Origin: Pelosinus sp. IPA-1
GTDB lineage: Bacteria; Bacillota; Negativicutes; DSM-13327
Direction: 5' to 3'
Assembly: GCF_030269905.1 (NCBI RefSeq)
Contig: NZ_BSVC01000003.1
Coordinates: forward strand, 491,356-555,355
Length of the DNA stretch: 64,000 nucleotides
Shown one piece after another: positions 1-6,285 of the stretch (position 1 is its first letter; the number at the start of each line of letters is the position of its first letter). Both the position numbers and the translations under genes were made by a program. The notes beneath the pieces were generated by a model. It had not been told where the DNA came from and did no database searches. It saw nothing but the letters and a program-made list of their open reading frames with translations.

Positions 1-38
1 TACGTTAACTGAAATGAAGTTTGCGGTTAACGTATTTA
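1..38. terminator. Inverted repeat at window edge, possible terminator
   Basis: TACGTTAAC (1-9) pairs with GTTAACGTA (26-34) and is followed by a T-rich stretch. It would end a plus-strand gene lying outside the window, so its role cannot be judged from here. Confidence 0.4.
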
Positions 39-105
39 TTTTACTATTATTTTTAGAAGCTGTAAATGACATTTTGTAAATATAAGAATTACTTGTTAAT
101 TCTAT

Positions 106-148
106 AAAAAATACTGGCGTTCCTATTAAAAGGAGTGCCAGTATTTTG
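106..148. terminator. Bidirectional rho-independent terminator
   Basis: AAAATACTGGC (107-117) pairs with GCCAGTATTTT (137-147). A-rich and T-rich flanks on each side allow it to work in both directions. It closes the minus-strand gpx-ohrR-rubrerythrin operon. Confidence 0.75.
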
Positions 149-184
149 GAATCTTATTATTAGATTGTCAACTTAGTGATTCAG

Positions 185-592
185 TTATTTGTTTTCGTAT
201 TTCTTAATGAGTTCCTTCAATATCATTCCGTGGCGTCCTTCCTCAATCGCTGCGGTCTCTATTTCTTCGGCTACATTATCCAGACCTATATCTCGTGCTT
301 TTTGGGCAAAGGCTTTTATTTTTTCTTCGCCACTAAGTTCTGCTTCTGCGGCAAAACGTAGTATTGAAAAGATATCCGGTTTAATATCACCATTTAATAC
401 TGTGTATAAGCCAGCATGGCGTGCTTCATCAGCAGCCAGTGCTTTTAGATCTTCGGCTAGTTCCTCCAAGCCTTGTTCATTCGCTAAACGAGCTAAGGCC
501 TGGTACATGCCGGCTCCTTGTCTCTCTAGTTCGGCAAAGTGTGCAATTTGTTTTTCGATTTCTGTTCCTTTTGTAATTCCTAATAAACTCAT
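185..592 (-). CDS. Rubrerythrin-like ferritin-fold diiron protein
   Basis: A 135-aa protein of the rubrerythrin/ferritin-like family, expected to bind a diiron centre in a four-helix bundle and reduce peroxide in the cytoplasm. Visible ligand motifs are an early glutamate followed by GAGMYQALARLA, then DEARH, a mid-protein EAELSGEEK segment and a final EEGRHG. The C-terminal rubredoxin domain of classical rubrerythrin is absent, so it would need an outside electron donor. The ATG at 592 is chosen because GGAG sits just upstream and because it overlaps the ohrR stop as ATGA; the longer reading frame to 688 lies inside ohrR. It is the last gene of a three-gene peroxide-defence operon. The family call is firm, the exact peroxide substrate is not. 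Confidence 0.85.
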   Translation of the reverse strand: MSLLGITKGTEIEKQIAHFAELERQGAGMYQALARLANEQGLEELAEDLKALAADEARHAGLYTVLNGDIKPDIFSILRFAAEAELSGEEKIKAFAQKARDIGLDNVAEEIETAAIEEGRHGMILKELIKKYENK

Positions 593-1041
593 ATATTTTC
601 TCCTTCGCCTTTTGGCAATTGTTTTAATAAATTGTGTAATGTGTCTCGTAGTGCAATAGCCTCTGTAGGATTTAACGGGGAACTGCACATCATTTGCTGG
701 GGAATAGAATATGCAGCTTGTTTCAAGTCTTTCCCTTTGTCTGTTAAGGTAACAATGATTTGTCGTTCATCTTCTAACATCCTCTGCCTAAGCAGTAAAT
801 TGCTTTTTTCCATTTTTTTAAGCACAGGTGTTAGGGTGCCTGAATCCAAATAAAGGCGTTGGCTTAGTTCTTTAAAAGTGATAGGCGTTGTCTCCCATAG
901 TACTAACAATACAAGGTACTGGGTATAAGTAATTCCCAAAGCGTCAAGCAGTGGACGGTATAAACGAATGATTTCTTTCGAACAGGCGTACACAGCAAAA
1001 CATAGTTGATTGTCTAAGTGTAATAATTCGTCTTTTGACAT
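589..1041 (-). CDS. ohrR: OhrR-type MarR repressor sensing organic peroxide
   Basis: A 150-aa winged-helix MarR-family regulator. The N-terminal LDNQLCFAVYACSKE segment carries Cys14, matching the peroxide-sensing cysteine of OhrR proteins (Cys15 in Bacillus subtilis), and Cys20 lies one helix turn or so further on. The segment LGITYTQYLVLLVLWE and the DNA-binding LDSGTLTPVLKKME helix are typical of OhrR. Oxidation of the cysteine is expected to release DNA and turn on peroxidase genes. It sits between gpx and a rubrerythrin-like gene, with a 1-nt gap from the gpx stop and an ATGA overlap with the next gene. It probably controls its own operon. Here the target is a peroxidase rather than the usual ohr gene. 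Confidence 0.85.
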   Translation of the reverse strand: MSKDELLHLDNQLCFAVYACSKEIIRLYRPLLDALGITYTQYLVLLVLWETTPITFKELSQRLYLDSGTLTPVLKKMEKSNLLLRQRMLEDERQIIVTLTDKGKDLKQAAYSIPQQMMCSSPLNPTEAIALRDTLHNLLKQLPKGEGENI

Positions 1042-1042
1042 G

Positions 1043-1528
1043 TCAGTAACTCTCTTTCAGCAAAAGTTCAATATCTCCAACTATTTTTCTGGGTGAGGTG
1101 ATAGGAGCATATCGCTTACGGATAAGACCTTTTCTATCAACCAAAAACTTAGTGAAGTTCCACTTGATTCCGCTACCGAGTAATGATGGAGTTTGTTCCA
1201 CTAAATACTGAAATAGAGGATGAGCAGCTTTGCCCCTTACATTAATTTTACCAAAGACCGGAAAGGATACACCGTAATTCAGAGAACAAAATTGCTGAAT
1301 CTCTAGGTTGCTTCCTGGTTCTTGTTTCATAAATTGATTGCAGGGGAAAGCAAGTACGACGACTCCTTTATCTCGGTATGTCTCATATAATTCCTGGAGT
1401 TCTTCATACTGGGATGTGAAACCACATTTACTAGCAGTGTTTACAATTAAAACTATTTTATCCTTATATTCTTCCATGGATTGTTGTTTACCATCGGCGG
1501 TAGGGACAGAAAAATCATAAATATTCAT
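1043..1528 (-). CDS. Glutathione peroxidase-family (thiol) peroxidase
   Basis: A 161-aa thioredoxin-fold peroxidase of the GPx/BsaA family. The catalytic cysteine is Cys35 in NTASKCGFTSQ, so it is a cysteine and not a selenocysteine enzyme. The partner glutamine (AFPCNQF) and tryptophan (KWNFTKFL) complete the usual tetrad. Bacterial enzymes of this type normally use thioredoxin rather than glutathione to reduce hydroperoxides. The ATG at 1528 is preceded by GGAG, and the upstream 24 codons lack a ribosome site. It is the first gene of the operon with ohrR and the rubrerythrin-like gene. Confidence 0.9.
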   Translation of the reverse strand: MNIYDFSVPTADGKQQSMEEYKDKIVLIVNTASKCGFTSQYEELQELYETYRDKGVVVLAFPCNQFMKQEPGSNLEIQQFCSLNYGVSFPVFGKINVRGKAAHPLFQYLVEQTPSLLGSGIKWNFTKFLVDRKGLIRKRYAPITSPRKIVGDIELLLKESY

Positions 1529-1559
1529 GGCTATTAGCTCCTTATGAATTAAATTGATT

Positions 1560-1600
1560 TTACACAATTGAATCTTACACAACCTTAGAGGAATTGTCAA
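1560..1600 (-). promoter_or_regulatory. gpx operon promoter with paired direct repeats
   Basis: On the minus strand TTGACA (1600-1595) is followed after 17 nt by TAAGAT (1577-1572), a good sigma-A type promoter. On the plus strand TTACACAA occurs twice (1560-1567 and 1575-1582), the second overlapping the -10 box. These repeats are a candidate OhrR-binding site, although they are direct rather than the classical inverted arrangement. Confidence 0.6.
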
Positions 1601-1635
1601 GATGCCTTACAAAACTAAAAAAAACATGGTATATC

Positions 1636-1718
1636 TTGACAGGATAAGGGAGAGTGCATTATTATTTAAATGATAATGATTTTCAATAAGTGCTGTTCAG
1701 ATTGTGCTTTGGAGGAGG
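1636..1718 (+). promoter_or_regulatory. Promoter, Fur-type box and ribosome site of the GGDEF gene
   Basis: TTGACA (1636-1641) and TATTAT (1660-1665) are 18 nt apart. TGATAATGATTTTCA (1671-1685) matches the 7-1-7 Fur box TGATAATNATTATCA at 13 of 14 defined positions and covers the expected transcription start. GGAGGAGG (1711-1718) then precedes a TTG codon by 8 nt. The layout says iron (Fur) control and places translation start downstream of the box. Confidence 0.65.
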
Positions 1719-1726
1719 AACTATTT

Positions 1727-2665
1727 TTGGTAAGCAAACTTCGATTGGTTTTTTTCGTGCTGCTAATGATTCCTCAGGGAGTTATGTTCTGGATGGCGTC
1801 TAATTCACTATTACAAGGAAATAAGTTCTTTAGCGAAATAGAAGCAGTATCCTTAGCAAGTGCCTTAATATTAGTTTTAGGAATGCCGGGATTGACAGTG
1901 GAATGGTTGGTGGGAAAGCATATACGTGATATGGGTAAATTGTGTGGCCGGGTAAAACAAGGAGATTATAGTGAGTTACTTTCTTTGCCCAATGAGTCAA
2001 CGAATGAAGAAGATACAATAATGATTCTCAAACGGGACATGAATTGGATGGCGCGACAAATTGAATTTAGGGAAAGGGATTTACGAAGAGTCGTAAAGGA
2101 ACTGCAAGAATCTCGTAGCCAAATGCAAGTTATGGCAATGACAGATCCCTTAACTTCCATTGCAAATCGACGGTGTTTCTTTGATACACTAGAGAAGCAT
2201 TTTACTGCACTACTTTGTGATTGTCATCCTATTTCATTACTATTATTTGATGTAGATCTGTTTAAAAAAATTAATGATACTTATGGACACCAAGCAGGTG
2301 ATAAAGTATTGCTAAAATTAGCCGAAATTATTCAAGAGAATACAAGAGATAGTGATTTGGCTGCTCGCATCGGCGGAGAAGAATATGCACTTTTATTGCC
2401 AGAAACCAATTCACAAGAGGCTGCAGGAATTGCTAGTAGAATCAAAAACTTGATTGCAGGACATGATTTTATTTTAGACGGAAATCAGCAAATTTCTGTA
2501 ACAGTCTCTATTGGTATTTGTACTCTTTTTCAGCGGCCTTGTTGCTTTGATAAAGAAAAACTATATAATTTTGCAGATCAGGCTCTTTACTACTCAAAGC
2601 ACATTGGGAGAAACAGTGTTTCTGTATATAATCCTGATACAGGCTTGATTAGTAAATTTGCATGA
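1727..2665 (+). CDS. Membrane diguanylate cyclase (GGDEF)
   Basis: A 312-aa protein with two hydrophobic N-terminal segments, a HAMP-like or coiled linker (ERDLRRVVKELQESRSQ) and a C-terminal GGDEF domain. The active-site loop reads GGEEY, a functional variant, and the substrate segment DVDLFKKINDTYGHQAGD is intact, so synthesis of c-di-GMP from two GTP is expected. The start at TTG 1727 is preferred over ATG 1670 because GGAGGAGG precedes TTG at the right distance, while ATG 1670 has no ribosome site and lies on the Fur box and predicted transcription start. An HD-GYP phosphodiesterase gene follows 27 nt later, so the pair may make and break the same signal. Confidence 0.85.
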   Translation: MVSKLRLVFFVLLMIPQGVMFWMASNSLLQGNKFFSEIEAVSLASALILVLGMPGLTVEWLVGKHIRDMGKLCGRVKQGDYSELLSLPNESTNEEDTIMILKRDMNWMARQIEFRERDLRRVVKELQESRSQMQVMAMTDPLTSIANRRCFFDTLEKHFTALLCDCHPISLLLFDVDLFKKINDTYGHQAGDKVLLKLAEIIQENTRDSDLAARIGGEEYALLLPETNSQEAAGIASRIKNLIAGHDFILDGNQQISVTVSIGICTLFQRPCCFDKEKLYNFADQALYYSKHIGRNSVSVYNPDTGLISKFA

Positions 2666-2692
2666 TTTTAGTGCCATGAAAGGATGTATAAC

Positions 2693-3292
2693 TTGTATAA
2701 TTTAGTTACGACAGATGATTTACATGAGATGGTAGATGCCTTATCAACGGCCTTAGAGGCTAAAAGTTCTTACACGTGTGGCCATTCAGAGAGAGTCGCT
2801 GAGCTTTCCCTTTTAATTGCACAAGCTATGGGGTTATCCTTAGCTGAACAGGAACGGATTCACATTGGTGCTCATTTACATGATATTGGTAAAATTGGTA
2901 TTCCAGATGCTATTTTGAATAAACCGGGAAGATTAACAGAAGCTGAATTTGATACGATTCGGCAACATCCAGTGATCGGGGGAACCATTGTAGGCAAGAT
3001 TAAAGTTTTTGCTTCAGTGGCTGATATAGTAAGGCATCATCATGAACGTTTTGATGGTAAAGGTTATCCTGATGGTTTAGGCGGAGAGCAGATTTCTTTA
3101 GGTGCTAGAATTGTAGCTGTGGCGGATTCTTTTGATGCTATGACAACACTAAGGACCTATCGGCAAGTTTTTAGTGTTCAAGAAGCAATTGAAGAGGCGA
3201 AACGTTGTAAGGGAAGTCAATTTGACCCAGCTGTAGTTGATGTTTTAGTGGCTTTGGCTTGTAAAGATAAGTTGAAAAGTGCAGGTAATTAG
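2693..3292 (+). CDS. HD-GYP phosphodiesterase
   Basis: A 199-aa stand-alone HD-GYP domain, expected to hydrolyse c-di-GMP. Metal-ligand motifs are visible in order: GHSERVAELS, the HD pair in HLHDIGKIGIPD, RQHPVIGG, HHHERFDGKGYPDG (the GYP signature) and ADSFDAMTT. No sensor domain is attached. The start is uncertain: TTG 2693 has AAAGG at a suitable distance, whereas ATG 2684 abuts that same AAGG. It follows the GGDEF gene with a short gap, so they are probably co-transcribed. Confidence 0.85.
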   Translation: MYNLVTTDDLHEMVDALSTALEAKSSYTCGHSERVAELSLLIAQAMGLSLAEQERIHIGAHLHDIGKIGIPDAILNKPGRLTEAEFDTIRQHPVIGGTIVGKIKVFASVADIVRHHHERFDGKGYPDGLGGEQISLGARIVAVADSFDAMTTLRTYRQVFSVQEAIEEAKRCKGSQFDPAVVDVLVALACKDKLKSAGN

Positions 3293-3380
3293 TTTGCCAA
3301 TCAGTTTATAACTGCTTAAAAAGATGCTATTTTTAAGTTCACTATGGGAGGAAGTTTGTCTTTCTTTAGGGAACGAGTAT

Positions 3381-3409
3381 TTGACGAAATTGATTATATA
3401 TAGTATAAT
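3381..3409 (+). promoter_or_regulatory. Strong sigma-A promoter
   Basis: TTGACG (3381-3386), a 17-nt spacer and TATAAT (3404-3409). Transcription would start near 3416, leaving a leader of about 130 nt before the next start codon. Confidence 0.7.
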
Positions 3410-3467
3410 GATTTATGATTTGTTAAAGCCTAGATAAAGTTATTGACAATACCATATTGAAATTTAA

Positions 3468-3546
3468 CCGCCACGGGAGAGGAAATAGGTGTGAAAATCA
3501 CCTTAGACGGCATGCGTCAAATATCCTAACGTAGGAGGTTTTTTTT
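3468..3546 (+). promoter_or_regulatory. Riboswitch-like leader that can mask the Shine-Dalgarno
   Basis: The leader folds by eye into a three-way junction. GGAAAT (3481-3486) pairs with ATATCC (3521-3526) with one mismatch. Inside are the hairpins AGGTG/CACCT (3487-3503) and GACG/CGTC (3506-3518). The same bases TCCTA (3524-3528) can instead pair with TAGGA (3532-3536), which overlaps the ribosome site AGGAGG (3533-3538). The two pairings exclude each other, giving a possible translational switch. I do not recognise the consensus of a known riboswitch class. Confidence 0.45.
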
Positions 3547-3918
3547 ATGGAAAAAATAAAGGAAGAGATTAACATGAGATTATATCATTTTACAACAGAA
3601 GACAATTTAGAGGGAATCTTAGAGAAAGGCTGCCTTGATCAATCGGGTGGAGGGGTTGTCTGGCTAACTAAAAATAAAGAACTTGAAGCCCAAGGGTGGT
3701 CAGGAGGAAAGAACTCTACCGTGAGAATTAGTGTTTCACTCCTCAATATATCTCACTTCGGTAAGGATGCAACACCGCAAAAATTAGTGGAAGGTGCGGC
3801 GGATTGGTATATTACAGACCAGGCAGTACCGCAAAAATTATGGGTTGATGTTGAATCTTTCAAGAAGGGACATTGGGCTATCCATAAAGGCCTAAGTTAT
3901 AAAAATAGAAAAATGTAA
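3547..3918 (+). CDS. Small protein with ADP-ribosyltransferase-like N-terminus
   Basis: A 123-aa soluble protein of no firmly recognised family. The segment LYHFTTEDNLEGILEKG near residue 13, followed by VVWLTKN, resembles the opening of KptA/DarT-type ADP-ribosyltransferase folds (YHFT...L..IL..G). The rest (WSGGKNSTVRISVSL, WYITDQAVPQKLWVDVE) fits a compact beta-rich domain. AGGAGG lies 8 nt before the ATG, and a second ATG at residue 12 is also possible. It has its own promoter and structured leader and is followed by a terminator, so it is a single-gene unit. Function is not known; the fold call is a motif impression only. Confidence 0.6.
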   Translation: MEKIKEEINMRLYHFTTEDNLEGILEKGCLDQSGGGVVWLTKNKELEAQGWSGGKNSTVRISVSLLNISHFGKDATPQKLVEGAADWYITDQAVPQKLWVDVESFKKGHWAIHKGLSYKNRKM

Positions 3919-3929
3919 TGCAACTAGAA

Positions 3930-3966
3930 AAAAAATTGGCGTAGTATTAACTATGCCAATTTTTTT
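3930..3966 (+). terminator. Rho-independent terminator
   Basis: AAAATTGGC pairs with GCCAATTTT, followed by a T run. It ends the 3547-3918 gene. Confidence 0.8.
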
Positions 3967-3974
3967 ATATAAAA

Positions 3975-4443
3975 ATTAAGGACTCATTACGCTTGGTCAG
4001 CCAATGGACGTCAAGATAGATGCTTATCCTGAATGAACTGTTGCTGGAACCATAAAAGAATTTAGCCAAAATGCGGAATTTACACCTAGACAAAGTTATA
4101 ACCAAGCAAGAACGAGCCAATTTAGTGTTTTATGCTAAAGTGAAAATCAATAGCTCGGAAGGCATCTTAAAACCAGGCATACCGGCGGATGCGGTTATTA
4201 GATGATTACGTTAGAGCATATCAGCAAAAATTATGGCAATACATTAACCGTGAAAGATGTTTCTCTAGAGATTAAAGCAGGAGAAGTCATCTTTTGTCCC
4301 TTACTTTCTATTCAAATTTTGCAAGGTATTCTTCTTAAAAGGGGGGGGGATTAGTGAATTGTGGCCCCAGATTATGGTCCTAATTATTTTCATTATGATC
4401 ACATTAATGATTAGTATCAAAAAAATTCAAAAGCAAGTAGCTT
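3975..4443 (+). pseudogene. Decayed HlyD - ABC ATPase - ABC-2 permease exporter
   Basis: Three gene fragments lie in order. The first encodes the C-terminus of an HlyD-type membrane-fusion protein (GQPMDVKIDAYPE, a stop codon, then IKEFSQNAEFTPRQ). After a frameshift it continues as NLVFYAKVKINSSEGILKPG. At 4201 an ATG starts an ABC ATPase (MITLEHISKNYGNTLTVKDV) that breaks off at GEV, before the Walker A motif. It runs straight into the C-terminal tail of an ABC-2 permease (ILQGILLK, then ELWPQIMVLIIF up to KKIQKQVA), itself frameshifted at a run of nine G. A large internal deletion plus frameshifts explain this. It is not functional. Confidence 0.75.
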
Positions 4444-4473
4444 AGTAGATAATATAAGAAAAAACTTGGCTTG

Positions 4474-4557
4474 TGCCAAGTCCTCGGACGCAGGCAGAAG
4501 CCTTAGTCGTTCTTACTTGGAATCAAGAAAGTGTTATACTTTCTGATTCCGTAAAAA
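4474..4557 (+). repeat. Repeat B, copy 1
   Basis: An 84-bp element nearly identical to 29928-30011 (opposite strand), with only G/A differences noted. It contains CCAAGT/ACTTGG closing an inner hairpin around GGCAGAAGCC, then a long hairpin (GGAATC.AGAAAGT with ACTTTCTGATTCC) and ends in GTAAAAA. The A-run leads directly into a terminator hairpin. Confidence 0.75.
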
Positions 4558-4595
4558 CAGAAAGCTTACCCTGTAAGGTAAACTTTCTGTTTTAT
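4554..4595. terminator. Bidirectional terminator after repeat B copy 1
   Basis: AAACAGAAAGCTTACC pairs with GGTAAACTTTCTGTTT around a short CTGTA loop. It could end a plus transcript of repeat B and the minus-strand 68-aa gene. Confidence 0.75.
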
Positions 4596-4614
4596 TATGT
4601 AAGTGAGGTACTCT

Positions 4615-4821
4615 TTAGGGAATGAAATAAAAGACTTGGACAAAATCCCCTGGTACCAAACAATCAAAACCAAAATTAATGTTTTCCCCATCAACCTTGT
4701 AACTCTGTCTATCTTGGAGACGTCCCTTTACGAAAACTTGAAATATACAATCAGCGGGATGATCTGCTTTCATAATACTAGTACGCGTCGAAACACGAAC
4801 GGCTTGTTCTACAATACGCAT
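4615..4821 (-). CDS. Small orphan protein, 68 aa
   Basis: I do not recognise this protein. It is a short soluble product with a predicted beta-rich pattern (ADCIFQVFVKGRLQ, ENINFGFDCLVPGDFVQVFYF). It is accepted as a gene because a GGAGG ribosome site sits 7 nt before the ATG on the minus strand, a terminator follows it, and it lies alone between converging signals. An inverted repeat at 4929-4953 lies upstream and could be its operator. Confidence 0.6.
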   Translation of the reverse strand: MRIVEQAVRVSTRTSIMKADHPADCIFQVFVKGRLQDRQSYKVDGENINFGFDCLVPGDFVQVFYFIP

Positions 4822-4928
4822 CGACTAACCTCCTTCTTCACGTTATTTGGTGAATAGTTCTCAAAAAAGAATATATTCATTTATTCTTTCTTTCTGCTGA
4901 AATTCCTTTTGTAAGAAAATGATTCGTG

Positions 4929-4953
4929 GCAACAAATCATAATATTTTGTTGC
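4929..4953. promoter_or_regulatory. Inverted repeat, candidate operator
   Basis: GCAACAAA (4929-4936) and TTTGTTGC (4946-4953) are separated by 9 nt. It lies about 110 nt upstream of the 68-aa gene. No protein can be assigned. The rest of 4822-5142 shows no gene. Confidence 0.35.
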
Positions 4954-5142
4954 TGATTTTGCCCCTTTGAGTATGTAGATCAATGTAATACATAAATTAA
5001 AGATTATCCAAAATCACTTTTTCTGAAATACAAGTCTGATATGTATGTTGTTATCTTATTATTGTTCCTGCTTCTGCTGAAAAAATAACCAGAAATGCCA
5101 ATATGCATGAATGAGATGCCCTTTCATTACTAAGATTAAGTA

Positions 5143-5976
5143 CTATTCAGATTGAATTTTAGAATTAAACCAGTAGCGCATGGTAATTGCTGTCATTACA
5201 ATTAAGCCACCCGCCATAGAATAAAATCCAGGTTGTTCACCGATTAATAAAAAAACCCAAATTGGATTTAAAATGGGCTCAATAGAAGTAATCAAAGTTG
5301 CTTGTAGCGCTTCAACATGACGTATAGCGTAAGAGTAGAGGACGTAGGCCAATCCCAGCTGAAAAATCCCAAGTAAAGAAATGCTAATTAGATTGGTACT
5401 CTCAAGGGAATTACCTGACCAGAAGAATAAGCTAATCCCGAAGGTGAATAAGTTGCCTATTAACACAGAGCCGTAGGGTGAGCCATCCTTTTGCATCCGC
5501 ATAAAAAGAATAAATAAAGCAAAGCTGACGCCGGAAGCAACAGCACAAAGGTTTCCTAGTAAGCCGCCACCCGAGACCTTATCTAAAAAGAAAAAGATCA
5601 TTCCGAAACATACTACAAAAATAGTTACCCAATCGCGGCGTGTTGCTTTTTCACCAAGTAACCAGCCGCTGAGCAAGGCTACATAGATAGGAGCGGTATA
5701 CTGTAATAAGATAGCATTGGCCGCAGTAGTAAGTTTAGTTGCAATTACAAATAAAGTAACGCAGGCACAATAGGCTACGGCGCCTCCCCATTGAGGCTTT
5801 GAAAAAGAGAGGCTTTCCTTACGAAAAGCAATCCAGATGACGAGGGCGGCGATGATGCTGCGACCACCTGCAATGGACATAGGGTGCCAGTTTATCCACT
5901 TTATTAACACGCCACCGGCACTCCATAAAAGTGCTGTAAGCGCTAGGTAAAAAATAGCTTTTTTGTGTTGAGTCAT
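5143..5976 (-). CDS. EamA/DMT-family exporter
   Basis: A 277-aa membrane protein with ten predicted transmembrane helices and the two EamA repeats typical of drug/metabolite transporters. The first repeat shows LLWSAGGVLIKWI and ANAILLQYTAPIYVALLSGWLLGE, and the second repeats the pattern with LQATLITSIEPILNPIWVFLLIGE. Family members export amino acids or other metabolites; the substrate cannot be read from sequence. ATG 5976 is preferred over an upstream TTG because of the AAGG 8 nt before it. It is a single-gene unit. Confidence 0.85.
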   Translation of the reverse strand: MTQHKKAIFYLALTALLWSAGGVLIKWINWHPMSIAGGRSIIAALVIWIAFRKESLSFSKPQWGGAVAYCACVTLFVIATKLTTAANAILLQYTAPIYVALLSGWLLGEKATRRDWVTIFVVCFGMIFFFLDKVSGGGLLGNLCAVASGVSFALFILFMRMQKDGSPYGSVLIGNLFTFGISLFFWSGNSLESTNLISISLLGIFQLGLAYVLYSYAIRHVEALQATLITSIEPILNPIWVFLLIGEQPGFYSMAGGLIVMTAITMRYWFNSKIQSE

Positions 5977-6285
5977 ATGAAATACCTTATCCAATCTTTT
6001 ATTTTAGAAATATAGGGTAAACACGATGGTCTTATTTCTTAAGGTAATTCGTCTTCAAGACAATTGAAACCTTCATTTGCATATTAAAATAATAAAGATA
6101 TCAAACTGTGTTCCAATTGAGATGAAAAATATAAGTAATATTAAGTTTTTGTAAAAAATGTCGATATTTGCTTTACCCCAAAAAAAGGAATTAAGCTCCT
6201 AATAACGAAGCTATGATTAATGAAGCCATCAATTTGAAAAAACTAGTCCGTAAATTATTTACTATTCCTGAGGGTGGTATGTAAA

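Noticed and set aside
189-659. Long plus-strand frame of 156 codons opposite the rubrerythrin-like gene
   Set aside because: It is the antisense shadow of two well-supported minus-strand genes, has no ribosome site and an implausible Ser/Ala-rich composition.
1670-1726. ATG 1670 as start of the GGDEF gene
   Set aside because: It would place the Fur box inside the coding sequence, coincides with the predicted transcription start and has no ribosome site; TTG 1727 has all signals.
3481-3503. GGAAATAGGTGTGAAAATC resembling a cobalamin riboswitch core
   Set aside because: The remaining cobalamin boxes (GCCACTG-type region and long peripheral stems) are missing; the gene is not B12-related.
6174-6184. 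TGTCGAT upstream of the kinase at 6286 as a Spo0A box
   Set aside because: Imperfect match in AT-rich sequence; expected by chance.
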